Below, one piece after another: positions 51,253-60,589 of a stretch of DNA of 64,000 nt (within the stretch, counting starts at the first letter, position 1; each line of letters opens with the position of its first letter). A program made the translations under genes and the position numbers. The stretch comes from Salinibacter sp. 10B. GTDB lineage: Bacteria > Bacteroidota > Rhodothermia > Rhodothermales > Salinibacteraceae. Where the stretch lies: NCBI RefSeq assembly GCF_002954405.1, contig NZ_MQWC01000004.1:996990-1060989 (forward strand), in the 5' to 3' direction. Under the pieces are notes generated by a model. The model saw only the letters and a program-made list of their open reading frames with translations, had not been told where the DNA came from and did no database searches.

Positions 51253-52542
51253 ATGACGGACCCGACCACAGACCCCACGTTCGATTCCTTTCTCGACGTC
51301 GCCCCCGAAAGCCCGTTTCCCATTCAAAATCTGCCCTACGGGGTGTTCACTCCTCCGGAAGCATCGTCGCCACGGGTGGGCGTTGCAATCGGCGATCAGG
51401 TACTTGACCTAGCCCTCCTGACAGAAAACGACCTCTTTTCTCTCTCGGCCATCCAGCAGGAGCGTCCGTTCTCGAAATCGTCTCTGAACGCGTTCATGGC
51501 ACTGGGGGCATCGGTGTGGCAGCCGGTGCGCGAGCGCATCCATACGTTGCTCCGCGCCGACACGCCGCCGCTCCGCGATACCCCCTCTCTCCAAACTCAG
51601 GTCTTGCACGACCGCGACGCCGTGACAATGCATCTGCCCGTGGACGTGGGGGACTACACCGACTTTTACTCCTCAGAGCACCATGCGCGGAACGTGGGCA
51701 CCATGTTTCGTGGGCCTGAAAATGCGCTCAAGCCCAACTGGAAGCACCTTCCGGTAGGCTACCACGGTCGGGCCAGCAGCGTCATTTTGAGTGATACGAA
51801 CGTGCGCCGCCCCTGCGGACAAACGCGCCCGAACGACGACGAGCCGCCCGTTTACGGACCAAGCCGCCTACTGGACTTCGAACTGGAAATGGGCTTCTTC
51901 ACCGGTCCCGGCAACTCGCGAGAGACTCCGATCCCGATTGATGAAGCCCCGGAGCACATCTTTGGCTTTTGCCTCGTCAACGACTGGAGTGCACGCGACA
52001 TTCAGGGCTGGGAATACGTGCCGCTCGGCCCTTTTCTCGGCAAGAGTTTCGCCACGACGATTTCGCCCTGGATCGTACCAATGGCGGCACTCACCCCCTT
52101 CCGTGTGCCGAGCCCCGAGCAAGACCCTACCCCTCTTCCGTATCTCCAGCACGAGGGCGACTGGGCCTTTGACGTGGACTTGGAGGTGGATCTGCAAACG
52201 GAAAATATGACCACGCCGGCGACCATCTGTCGAAGCAATTTTCGACACATGTACTGGACTGTCTGTCAGCAGCTTGCCCACCATACAGTCAACGGCTGTA
52301 ACACGCGCCCGGGCGATCTCATGGCCTCCGGCACCCTCAGCGGCCCCACAGAGAGCAGTTACGGCAGCATGCTGGAGCTCTCGTGGCGCGGCGAGAATCC
52401 GATCGAGCTTCCGAGTGGAGAATCTCGCTCGTTCCTTGAGGACGGGGACCGCGTCGTGATGCGTGGACACGCTCAGGGCGACGGCTATCGGGTGGGCTTC
52501 GGAACGGCCGAGGGCACGATTCTCCCAGCCTCCTGCGAATGA
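51253..52542 (+). CDS. fahA: Fumarylacetoacetase
   Basis: 429 residues, the full length of the two-domain enzyme. The N-terminal SH3-like domain includes PYGVFTPPE, and the catalytic domain has DYTDFYSSEHHARNVGTMF, LPVGYHGRASSVI, LDFELEMGFFTGPGN, NDWSARDIQGWEYVPLGPFLGKSF and NGCNTRPGDLMASGTLSGP. It hydrolyses fumarylacetoacetate to fumarate and acetoacetate, the last step of tyrosine catabolism. Other pathway genes are not in the window. Confidence 0.95.
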   Translation: MTDPTTDPTFDSFLDVAPESPFPIQNLPYGVFTPPEASSPRVGVAIGDQVLDLALLTENDLFSLSAIQQERPFSKSSLNAFMALGASVWQPVRERIHTLLRADTPPLRDTPSLQTQVLHDRDAVTMHLPVDVGDYTDFYSSEHHARNVGTMFRGPENALKPNWKHLPVGYHGRASSVILSDTNVRRPCGQTRPNDDEPPVYGPSRLLDFELEMGFFTGPGNSRETPIPIDEAPEHIFGFCLVNDWSARDIQGWEYVPLGPFLGKSFATTISPWIVPMAALTPFRVPSPEQDPTPLPYLQHEGDWAFDVDLEVDLQTENMTTPATICRSNFRHMYWTVCQQLAHHTVNGCNTRPGDLMASGTLSGPTESSYGSMLELSWRGENPIELPSGESRSFLEDGDRVVMRGHAQGDGYRVGFGTAEGTILPASCE

Positions 52543-52828
52543 AGCGTTGGCCCCTCTACTTTCCCTGCCGTCTTTTCAGGAGGGCTGACGGATCGTGCCT
52601 CTTCACTTGACGCTCTGGCAGTTGCCCTCTGTCGCTCCGTCGCCTCCGTTTACCAGTCCCGCCAACCCGTCGGATTCGACCGTCGTTATGGCAGGATGTT
52701 TCTGTGGATGTTTGAGGTGGTATAGGGGTTGCATACTGTGATGGGTGAATTGCAATGGTGAGGCTCGTGTTCATAGGACGCGGGTCTCCCCCGTTCATCA
52801 CCCGTAGAATCAATCCCAGTACATACCC

Positions 52829-53281
52829 ATGACGAGCTTGAGCCGCACCCGCAGCACCCGAACCCTTAACGACCTGCAGCGCGAGATGGATCGCGTGTTC
52901 GATCGTTTCTTCCCCTCCTCCACCGAGCGCGACGGCGATTCCTCGTCGCAGCAGGCCGTCTGGGCGCCCCGGACCGACCTCGTCGAAACGGAGGACGCCT
53001 ACCGCATCCACCTGGACGTGCCGGGCGTGAGCAAGGACGAGTTGAAGATCAACTACAAGGACAACCAGCTCACCGTGAGTGGCGAGCGCGCCAGTGACCG
53101 CACCGACGAAGGCGAGGAATACGTCCGCGTCGAGCGTGCCTTCGGCCACTTCTACCGCTCCTTCACGCTGCCCCGCACGGTGAACGCGGACAACATTGAG
53201 GCCGCCTACGAGAACGGCGTTCTCACGATTACGGTGCCGAAGACGGAAGACGTGAAGCCGCGCCAGATCGAAATCCAGTAA
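52829..53281 (+). CDS. Hsp20/alpha-crystallin small heat-shock protein
   Basis: 150 residues. The alpha-crystallin domain covers residues 45-150: WAPRTDLVETEDAYRIHLDVPG, KDNQLTVSGER, FGHFYRSFTLPRTV and the AYENGVLTITVPKTE end. The N-terminal arm contains LQREMDRVFDRFF. An ATP-independent holdase in the cytoplasm. The 286-base upstream gap holds no other gene; I saw no clear CIRCE element in it. Followed by a strong terminator. Confidence 0.95.
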   Translation: MTSLSRTRSTRTLNDLQREMDRVFDRFFPSSTERDGDSSSQQAVWAPRTDLVETEDAYRIHLDVPGVSKDELKINYKDNQLTVSGERASDRTDEGEEYVRVERAFGHFYRSFTLPRTVNADNIEAAYENGVLTITVPKTEDVKPRQIEIQ

Positions 53282-53338
53282 GCGCGACGCCTTGAACCTG
53301 TCAGGCCCGCGTCGTGCGTGCGCGGGAGTGTCGATGCG

Positions 53339-53377
53339 AGCCCTCGGCCGGGCCTTCCCGGTCGAGGGCTTTTTTTG
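53339..53377 (+). terminator. Rho-independent terminator after hsp20
   Basis: AGCCCTCGGCCGGG and CCCGGTCGAGGGCT pair across a four-base loop and are followed by seven T residues. Very strong. Confidence 0.92.
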
Positions 53378-53426
53378 ATAGGGGAGACGGAACTTCCACT
53401 GAGGCCGCTCCTTTTCGCGAAATGCT

Positions 53427-54071
53427 ATGTCCGATGTCCCTACCCGTCTTCGAGAGGCCCTGACTGCCCGTCTGGCCGACCCGCTTCCCGGCCACGCGGC
53501 GCACCGGACGATGGCCCCTGATCTTTCCCCGCGTCGGAATGCACTGTCGGTCGACGGGCAAGACTGCCGCACGGCCGGCGTCCTCGTGCTCCTGCACCCG
53601 CAGGACGACGAGTGGGTCCTCGTACTCACTGTTCGGCGCGAGGAGCTTCCCGATCACGGGGGGCAAATTTCCTTTCCCGGGGGACAGATGGAGAGCAACG
53701 AGACGCTCGACGAAACGGCCCTGCGGGAAGCGCAGGAGGAAGTGGGACTGGATCCGTCATCGGCAACCCTGCTCGGTCCACTCACCCCGCTCTATATTCC
53801 GCCGTCCAACTTCTGCGTGCACCCCTTCTTGGGCATGGTGGATCATGCCCCTGTTCTCGCCCCGACCGATCGGGAAGTGGGACAGGTGCTGCGGGCCTCG
53901 CTGCCCAGATTACTGAACCCCGCCACGCGTACCGTCGAGCCGTGGACGCTCCATGGGCAGACGGTGGACGTGCCGTACTACGACGTCAACGGACACACCG
54001 TGTGGGGGGCGACTGCCATGATGCTGGCGGAGGCACTGGCCGTGATCCGAGACGTGTGGACCTCAGAGTGA
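53427..54071 (+). CDS. Nudix hydrolase, NudL/CoA pyrophosphatase-like
   Basis: 214 residues. The Nudix box runs from about residue 90 (GGQMESNETLDETALREAQEEVGL in the form GX5EX7REUXEEXGU). Immediately before it, LPDHGGQISFPGG is the extended signature of the CoA pyrophosphatase group. Cleaves CoA or related diphosphates to 3',5'-ADP and phosphopantetheine. Starts 146 bases after hsp20, beyond the terminator, so it is probably transcribed independently. Confidence 0.87.
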   Translation: MSDVPTRLREALTARLADPLPGHAAHRTMAPDLSPRRNALSVDGQDCRTAGVLVLLHPQDDEWVLVLTVRREELPDHGGQISFPGGQMESNETLDETALREAQEEVGLDPSSATLLGPLTPLYIPPSNFCVHPFLGMVDHAPVLAPTDREVGQVLRASLPRLLNPATRTVEPWTLHGQTVDVPYYDVNGHTVWGATAMMLAEALAVIRDVWTSE

Positions 54072-54224
54072 GCTCCAGCAGATCGATGACACCGAATCGA
54101 CCATCGGATTCGGAGAATGGTGGTCCGGAAGTGTGAACGCAATTCCGTGAGAACCACGTCCCTCCTCCGGATCACATCCGGGACAAGCTTTCCACAGCCC
54201 CCCAGCGACGCCTGCGTGTGGGGA

Positions 54225-54923
54225 TCACACGTACTGCCGCAAATACTCGACGACCTCATCGGGACCGGCGAGCCGGTAGTCCGCCTGCGTCTCCTCGTCC
54301 CCAATCCGCACCGTTACGGCGTCGCGGGTCATCGCCTGAAGAGCCTCGAACGCATCTTCGTCCGTCGTGTCGTCGCCGAGGTACACCGGCGTGTGGTCGG
54401 GGTACTGCTCGGCAATCCGACGCACGGCCGTCCCCTTCGTAAGATGTTCCGGTCGCACCTCCACCACCTTCTTTCCCCAAATGGCATCGAGCATCGCCGG
54501 CATCGCATCCAGCCAGGTCGAGAGTCGGTCCAGGGCCTCGTCCTCATCGCGAACGGCCCGGTAATGCACCGCGAAGGCTTGGTCTTTTTCCTCGATGTCG
54601 AGCCCGTTGATCGATGGGACGGAGCGCCGGAGCTCACGGAGCGCCTGGGCCGCCTCCTCCGACATGAGCTGTTGCACTTCTCCCCCCACCGTCCCCTCCT
54701 GTGCCCCATGAAGACCGATCGCATTCAACGGCTGATCGAGAAACGAAGATAACGCCCGAAGATCGCGCCCCGTGACGATCCACACCGGAAAGCGGGCGTC
54801 GAGCTGGCGAAGCAGGGCCGGCACGTCCGGGTGTGGCATCGCCGCGTCCGGGTCCTCCACGATCGGTGCAAGGGTGCCGTCGTAGTCGAGGAAAAATAAC
54901 GGGTGGTCGACAACGGGAGGCAT
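54225..54923 (-). CDS. otsB: Trehalose-6-phosphate phosphatase
   Basis: 232 residues from the ATG at 54923. HAD motif I is DYDGTLAP (nucleophile Asp13, Asp15), then VWIVTGRDL (motif II), KGTAVRRIAEQ (motif III Lys region) and VYLGDDTTDEDAF (motif IV). Lies 37 bases after otsA in the same direction. Dephosphorylates trehalose 6-phosphate to the compatible solute trehalose. Confidence 0.93.
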   Translation of the reverse strand: MPPVVDHPLFFLDYDGTLAPIVEDPDAAMPHPDVPALLRQLDARFPVWIVTGRDLRALSSFLDQPLNAIGLHGAQEGTVGGEVQQLMSEEAAQALRELRRSVPSINGLDIEEKDQAFAVHYRAVRDEDEALDRLSTWLDAMPAMLDAIWGKKVVEVRPEHLTKGTAVRRIAEQYPDHTPVYLGDDTTDEDAFEALQAMTRDAVTVRIGDEETQADYRLAGPDEVVEYLRQYV

Positions 54924-54960
54924 GAAACAACGCTGGTTCGACGAAAGGAGCCAACGGGAG

Positions 54961-56409
54961 TTATTCCGCGAGTGCGGACAGGAAATTGTCGGCCCAGTTG
55001 TGTACGTCGAGCTTGTCGATGGTCTGCTTAAGTCCCTTGAGGCGCTCTTTCTTCTCCTCGGCCGGCATTTCAAGGGCCACCTTGATGGCGTCGGCCAGGC
55101 CGCCCTGATCGTACGGATTCACCTGTAGGGCTTCGGGCAGGAGATAGGCCGCCCCCGTAAGCTCTGAGAGGATTAGCACCCCATCCTGCGTAGCCGTCAC
55201 AAATTCCTGTGTGACGACGTTCATGCCGTCGCGCAGGGGCGTAATGAGCGCCGCGTCCGCCGCCCGATAAAAAGCGCAAAGCTCGTACTGCGTGTACGTG
55301 CGGTAGCGATAGTTCACGGGCACCCAGCTTTCCCGGGCAAAGCGTCCATTGATGCGCCCCACGACCTCGTCGACCTCCCGGCGAATCTGCTGGTACGACT
55401 CCAGTTCCGTCCGGCTCGGAGTGGCAATCTGAAAGAAGCTCACGTTGCCGTGATACTCCGGATTCTCTTCGAGGAACTGCTCGAAGGCAAGCATCCGGGA
55501 GTGAATGCCCTTCGTGTAGTCGAGGCGGTCGATGCCAATGACGACATTGTCGGTGCCCAGACGCTCCCGAAATTTCTGCGCCTCCTGCTCGATGGACGGA
55601 TCATGGGCCATTTCCTTGAACCGATCCACCTCAATGCCGATCGGATGGGCCTCCACGCGGGTTTCATGTCCGTCGTAGCGGATGACGTTGCCGTCCACCT
55701 CTGCCCCCAGGAGCGTCTCCGCACTCTCAATGAAGTTGTCCACGTATTCCTCCACGTGGAAGCCGATGAGGTCGCACCCCAGCATGCCACGCAGCAATTC
55801 ACGCGCCCACGGCAGAATGCGAAACACCTCCATCGCCGGCCAGGGGATGTGCCAGAAGTGGCCGATGGTGGCATTGGGCCGCTCGTCTCGGATGTGCCCC
55901 GGGGAGAGCATCTGGTGGTAGTCCTGAATCCAGATCACCTCCTCCTCTCCTCCCTCCGTTTCTTCGAGCACCGCCTCGGCAAATCGCTCATTGACGTGCC
56001 GATAGGTCTCGATAAACTCCGTCTTCAGCTCCAGGTGCTGGATCAGATAGTGCGAGAGCGGCCATAAAATCTGATTGGCCATGCCGTAGTAGTAGCCATC
56101 CAGCTCTTCGGTGCTCAACGGCACTCGTCGGACGACGAAGTCCGGATCATCAGCGGGAAACTCCTGGCGCTCCGGCAGATCGGGCTCTTCGCCCATGCCG
56201 ACCCAAGTCCCACCCTGATTTTCCAGCACGGGAAGAAGAGCCGTGGTCAATCCTCCGACGGAGGTTTCCCATCCATCATCGGTCTGGCGAATGGGGACGC
56301 GGTTCGCAACAACGGTTAAGCTCAACGGTCTGTAGGGCGCGTAGTGAAAAGCAGACAGACGAGGCAACGAAGGAGCCTCGAAGATACGGATCGGACCTGA
56401 CAGTGTCAC
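54961..56409 (-). CDS. otsA: Trehalose-6-phosphate synthase (GT20)
   Basis: 482 residues. GT20 landmarks: LTVVANRVPIR, SVGGLTTALLP, WIQDYHQMLSP, GHFWHIPWPAMEVFRILPW, LLGCDLIGFH-type segment (here LGCDLIGFHVEEY), IGIDRLDYTKGI, and LITPLRDGMNVVTQEFV. Transfers glucose from a nucleotide sugar to glucose 6-phosphate. The first 28 residues are a non-conserved extension, so translation may start later. Forms an operon with otsB; osmolyte supply fits a halophile. Confidence 0.93.
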   Translation of the reverse strand: MTLSGPIRIFEAPSLPRLSAFHYAPYRPLSLTVVANRVPIRQTDDGWETSVGGLTTALLPVLENQGGTWVGMGEEPDLPERQEFPADDPDFVVRRVPLSTEELDGYYYGMANQILWPLSHYLIQHLELKTEFIETYRHVNERFAEAVLEETEGGEEEVIWIQDYHQMLSPGHIRDERPNATIGHFWHIPWPAMEVFRILPWARELLRGMLGCDLIGFHVEEYVDNFIESAETLLGAEVDGNVIRYDGHETRVEAHPIGIEVDRFKEMAHDPSIEQEAQKFRERLGTDNVVIGIDRLDYTKGIHSRMLAFEQFLEENPEYHGNVSFFQIATPSRTELESYQQIRREVDEVVGRINGRFARESWVPVNYRYRTYTQYELCAFYRAADAALITPLRDGMNVVTQEFVTATQDGVLILSELTGAAYLLPEALQVNPYDQGGLADAIKVALEMPAEEKKERLKGLKQTIDKLDVHNWADNFLSALAE

Positions 56410-56667
56410 GCTACGACCGTACCTTCACACAAGCATATAATTGCCGTGGAAGGATGGCAAGGGCTGTCCCCAAGAAGATCGTTCGTACCCGTAACACTCC
56501 GGTATTCTCTCTCCTCCAGAGCCGTCCTCCCAGATGAGACCCTCTATGAACCTGGACGGAGCCAGTCGCCCCTCCCCATCGTTCATACGAAGGCAGTGAC
56601 AGTTTCATCAACTGTCCCTACTCGCCGGCTATCCCCCTCTGCGCTCCCGTTCCTCTCCCGTCCCCTG

Positions 56668-57603
56668 TTATGAATCCCCTCGCCGCTGGCGCAACACGTC
56701 CCGTCCGCGATCCGGATAGTCCGTAATGAGGCCGTCAACCCCAAGCCGCAGCAGTCGCTTCATCGCAGCGGGTTCGTTTACGGTCCACGGAATGAGTTGC
56801 ACACCCCGATCGTGCGCAGCAGCGACCAGGGCCTCGTCGACGAGGCGAGCATTTGGACTGTAGATGTCGGGCACGAACGAGAGTGTCGCCAAATCCTCCT
56901 CCAGGCCGTCACTTTCCGACCACCCGACCAGTAGCGCCGTGCGGACGCTTGCGTTTTGCTCGTGCACCACCTCCAACGTGCGCGGATCGAACGACTGAAT
57001 TGTAGTGCGAGGGGCCACGCCCTCGTCGTCAACCACGGCTAGCACCCGCTCGGCAAAAACGGTCGGCTTGGGATGAAACGTGCCGTCCCACTCGGACCGG
57101 CTCTTCGTCTCGATATTATAGAAGATAGGCGGCCGGTCGTGCTCAGCCACGTACGCCTCCGCCATCTGAATGACATCGCGGAGACGGGGCTTTGGGGCGG
57201 CCGTCCCTTTCTGTTCGGGAAACGACGCCAGCGTGAGACTCCCGCAATCGTAATCTGCGATCTGCTCGTAGGTCATCTCAAAGATTCGGTGGCGCCCTTT
57301 CCCGTCCTCGATTCGCCCCCCCTCCGGCGTTCGACACTTCTCTTCGCCCATCCAGGGCTCATGCGACACGACCACGACGCCATCCTTGCTGATCACCACA
57401 TCCATTTCCAACGTCGTCACGCCAATCTCAAGGGCTGTCCGAAACGCTGGGATCGTGTTTTCCGGCGCCAAGCCTCGCGCTCCTCGGTGTCCCTGTAAAT
57501 CAAAACCCTCGGGCGACTGGGGGGACTGCGCGTTGGTGGGCGAAAACGACATGCCAAGCACGAGCACAATACACAGAACCGCGTAGCAGAACGAGAGCCG
57601 CAT
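56668..57603 (-). CDS. Exported glycerophosphodiester phosphodiesterase
   Basis: 311 residues from the ATG at 57603, with a signal peptide (YAVLCIVLVLGMSFSPTNAQ). The GDPD motifs are GHRGARGLAPENTIPAF, TTLEMDVVISKDG, VVSHEPWMG, and the C-terminal VQLIPWTVNEPAAMKRLL. Probably periplasmic, hydrolysing glycerophosphodiesters to glycerol 3-phosphate, similar to GlpQ. Length and insertion around the catalytic barrel are typical of GlpQ-like enzymes. Confidence 0.9.
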   Translation of the reverse strand: MRLSFCYAVLCIVLVLGMSFSPTNAQSPQSPEGFDLQGHRGARGLAPENTIPAFRTALEIGVTTLEMDVVISKDGVVVVSHEPWMGEEKCRTPEGGRIEDGKGRHRIFEMTYEQIADYDCGSLTLASFPEQKGTAAPKPRLRDVIQMAEAYVAEHDRPPIFYNIETKSRSEWDGTFHPKPTVFAERVLAVVDDEGVAPRTTIQSFDPRTLEVVHEQNASVRTALLVGWSESDGLEEDLATLSFVPDIYSPNARLVDEALVAAAHDRGVQLIPWTVNEPAAMKRLLRLGVDGLITDYPDRGRDVLRQRRGDS

Positions 57604-57747
57604 AGACCTGAAGAAAAGAGACTGAGTGAAAACATCGCATCGCAGTCCCCCCTCAACTGTCCCAGCACCCGGAAACAGCTTCCCTCCTCTAGATTCCATT
57701 GACCTCCGCCCCGTTTGCTCCCGACATTGCTCGGGTTCCAAGCACGA

Positions 57748-58167
57748 CTACGGGGCCCCAAAGTCGAAGAGCGACTGCGGGCTGTCCTGCTCCAGTATCG
57801 CAACGAACCGCTGCGCATCGGCGCGGGAGGTGGCCCGCTCCCCATTTGGCTGAGCGAGCGAAAGCTGCACGAGACGCCACCCTTCCCCTACGGCTTCGTT
57901 GAGTTCATCGAGTCCCTCCTGCGATTCCCCGCGCTGCACCACAACGATCTCTTTCCGTTCTGGTCCCGTGTCCGCGGGGCCGGACGCGTCGGAAGGAGTG
58001 TCCGATGACTCATCAGACACCCACGATGGGGCTCCGTTTTCAATCGGATCGGTGTTGTTGCCCTCATCCGAAGGTGTGTCTTCCGATTCCGAGTCGTCGC
58101 CCCCCAATAAGGGATCATCTTCCGGATCATCGAAGACACTTCCGAAAAAGTCATTGTCGTCGGCCAT
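57748..58167 (-). CDS. Acidic protein with DUF4177-like C-terminus
   Basis: 139 residues. Residues 1-70 are almost entirely Asp, Glu, Ser and Pro. Residues 72-130 form a compact alpha/beta segment (EIVVVQRG, LDELNEAVGEGWRLVQLS, RFVAILE) that resembles DUF4177. It lies 58 bases after parA on the same strand. It does not look like ParB: no DNA-binding helix-turn-helix is visible. Possibly a cargo or adaptor for the ATPase. Confidence 0.6.
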   Translation of the reverse strand: MADDNDFFGSVFDDPEDDPLLGGDDSESEDTPSDEGNNTDPIENGAPSWVSDESSDTPSDASGPADTGPERKEIVVVQRGESQEGLDELNEAVGEGWRLVQLSLAQPNGERATSRADAQRFVAILEQDSPQSLFDFGAP

Positions 58168-58225
58168 GGTAGGATAAATCTAAAATCGAGTGCGGAACAA
58201 GCGAGAATTGATGGATGCCTGCCGG

Positions 58226-59041
58226 TTACGTCCGGCGGGCCTGCTTCTTCCGAACTGTGTCGTACACCGACCCGTAGCGATCGAGTCGATCGAGCACCTC
58301 TTCAACAAGCATCTGGTACTCTTCCGCTCCCTGCGAACCGGGCGCATAGTCAAACACGGACTGGCCGTGGGTCGGTGCTTCTTCGATCGCAGCATCCTGC
58401 TGAATCTCAATATCGAACACCTTCCCACCATAATGACCGCGAACCTCGTCGATGATCGCACGCGTCTGCTCGTCATCGCGTTGCACCATGGTAATGAGGA
58501 CCCCAAGCACCGGAGCGGCCTCTCCCAAGCTCATCCGTACGTTCTTTACCACTTCTCCGAGACTTACGACGCCCTCCAGCGAGAGGTATGACGGCGACAC
58601 CGGAATGATGAAAGCATCGGCGGCCACGAGCGCGTTGACCGTAAGCAGAGACGTGGACGGCGCACAGTCGATCAGGATGGTATCGTAGTCCTCCTCAATG
58701 CCCGCAAGGGACTGGGTGAGCCGATTTTCGCGCCCGTCGACCGAGGAGAGTTTCGTATCGGCATCGGCGAGACGGAGCGACCCCGAGAGGACATCGACAT
58801 TCCTCGTAGCGGTCCCTTGAATCACGTCCGACGGCGCCTTTTCCCCAAACAGTACGGACGCGGTTGAGGGCTCAAGGTCTTCCCGATCAACCCCGAGCGC
58901 AAGCGACGCGGATCCTTGACTGTCAAGATCGACAACGAGTACGCGGCGACCCTCACGGCCAAGACCGGCCGCCAAATTGACGGTGGTCGTGGTCTTCCCA
59001 ACGCCCCCCTTGTTATTGATGATTGGAATGGTTTTGAGCAT
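58226..59041 (-). CDS. ParA/Soj-type partition ATPase
   Basis: 271 residues from the ATG at 59041. The deviant Walker A KGGVGKTTTT is at 11-20, followed by VLVVDLDSQGSASLALG, TILIDCAPSTSLLTVNAL and SYLSLEGV. Such ATPases pattern the nucleoid to position DNA or protein cargo. No ParB gene or parS-like palindrome is recognised nearby, so a cargo-positioning role is possible as well as chromosome segregation. Confidence 0.88.
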   Translation of the reverse strand: MLKTIPIINNKGGVGKTTTTVNLAAGLGREGRRVLVVDLDSQGSASLALGVDREDLEPSTASVLFGEKAPSDVIQGTATRNVDVLSGSLRLADADTKLSSVDGRENRLTQSLAGIEEDYDTILIDCAPSTSLLTVNALVAADAFIIPVSPSYLSLEGVVSLGEVVKNVRMSLGEAAPVLGVLITMVQRDDEQTRAIIDEVRGHYGGKVFDIEIQQDAAIEEAPTHGQSVFDYAPGSQGAEEYQMLVEEVLDRLDRYGSVYDTVRKKQARRT

Positions 59042-59563
59042 GTCGGAGAACAACAGTGGTGCGGAGAGCGAGCAGTGCAACTTCGATATGCCGGACATCA
59101 GTCCGAACTGTCCACTCTCCTCCTTCCGCAAGAACCGGACCGAACCGGTTCTCAGCTCGGACGACTGCCCGGACCTCGCCTCCTTCCTTTTCTGGCCTCC
59201 TGGGACCAGTCTTTTCCATGCCTGAATGCCCCACATGTGCATCCAAGTGTCCCCCACACTGCCACAAAATGTAACCCTTCAGGGAATTTGTATTACCGAA
59301 CGCCGCCCCAGGTATTCGGTTGTCCATCTGATGAGGTGAAACAAATTAACCTACCCGCAAGATTCTAGGAGAGAATTCTCACACTACCGGTGGTATAATC
59401 TCTCTTCCGACTCACTACGTACAGAATGGTTAGCTTTTATTTCACCTGATGCCGTCCCATCCACAAACCTTGCATCGATTTTGTGGGTGCGGTAGAATCA
59501 CCGGTGTAAACGCCCGATTCTTCGTGGCGGCTCACAGTTACTCCCACACGTCCCGTGCAAAAC
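59042..59563. other. 522-base intergenic region
   Basis: No gene recognised. It must hold the parA promoter (minus) and that of the gene at 59564. A TATAAT hexamer sits at 59394-59399 on the plus strand, without a convincing -35. The right half is more AT-rich than its neighbours. Confidence 0.4.
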
Positions 59564-60172
59564 ATGGCCTCCACGCATACTGTCCAGGCAAACGCCATCT
59601 CTGATAACTCTTCTGCAACCGAACTCGACATCTATGCAGGCGAGTTTGCGAAACTCGTCAACCGATACGCCCCGTCTCGAACCGACGCCCCTTCAGACTG
59701 GCTCGGGCGTCTTCCCGACGAGGCTTTTCATTACTACGACCGCGGGATATCAACTTTCGGTGGTGAAGCCCAATCCCCCATCGATCGTCGGGGGCGGCTT
59801 TACCTCGTGCATACGGCTCTCCTGTTCATGTGGATGAGCTGGGGAAAAACGACGGCACGGGAACGATTTCAGTCCGATGCCCACAAGGGCACCTGCCGAA
59901 CCGCCTCTCTCATCACGCTTGAACATTACAAGCGCGGAGGCGTGCTCGCCGGGTATAAGACATACGACTGGTTTTTTCAGCCGGTCGAGGAATGGACGAT
60001 CTCGCTGAACTCGTCTTCGGTGACCCTCGACGCTCTTCCTCCAGACGCCGACATACGGTCCCCTCTACAGGAAAAGAGTACCATTCGAGGGACTGTCAAG
60101 CTGCTGTCGAGGCTTCGATCGATCAAGGCGGTTCCCACCCGAAGTGCCCTCCCGATTACCGGTAAAACATGA
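59564..60172 (+). CDS. Protein of unknown function
   Basis: 202 residues from the ATG at 59564 (a GTG lies nine bases upstream). It is less acidic than its neighbours and rich in aromatics in the middle (LVHTALLFMWMSWGK, GYKTYDWFFQPVEEW). No signal peptide or membrane helix is certain, and I recognise no family. The position next to low-GC sequence and tandem repeats suggests an accessory gene. Confidence 0.55.
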   Translation: MASTHTVQANAISDNSSATELDIYAGEFAKLVNRYAPSRTDAPSDWLGRLPDEAFHYYDRGISTFGGEAQSPIDRRGRLYLVHTALLFMWMSWGKTTARERFQSDAHKGTCRTASLITLEHYKRGGVLAGYKTYDWFFQPVEEWTISLNSSSVTLDALPPDADIRSPLQEKSTIRGTVKLLSRLRSIKAVPTRSALPITGKT

Positions 60173-60589
60173 CATAGGTTGATTGTCCCCACACATCGGT
60201 CCGACCTTACGTGCAGTGAGCACAATACCGGCGAATGAGACGTGATTTGCTGGGAGAAATTGACCAGTAACCGGGAGAAATTGACCAGTAACCGGGAGAA
60301 ATTGACCAGTAAATGGCGCACGCATCATCTTTCTGCCTTGTGGGCGCCCCAAAGCCTCCGCCCCAAATACGAATCAAACCTGCGTGAACTCACCTCCCTG
60401 GCGTGCTTGTTGTCCGATTGGACGCTAGTGGTGCGTCACGTTTTCCATGTCGGTAGAACGATGGGCCAGTGGACTGTATTCAGGCCGCAGAATGCCGTAT
60501 TCAACACAGCGTGTTCAATTCGAAACCCGACAGCTTCAGTTTGACTGGCCACTATACGCCAATTCCTTCATCTGTCCCCCGCCTCAAAC
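60173..60589. other. 417-base gap carrying the tandem repeats
   Basis: Apart from the 21-base repeats I see no gene. Short open frames through the repeats have no supporting features. Confidence 0.4.
60252..60312. repeat. Three tandem 21-base repeats
   Basis: GGGAGAAATTGACCAGTAACC occurs at 60252, 60273 and, with the last bases changed, 60294. The 21-base period equals about two helical turns. It is in an intergenic stretch on both sides. Confidence 0.95.

Noticed and set aside
60242-60544. Protein encoded through the 21-base repeats
   Set aside because: The repeat length is a multiple of three, which opens a frame on both strands, but neither has a start context or conserved features.
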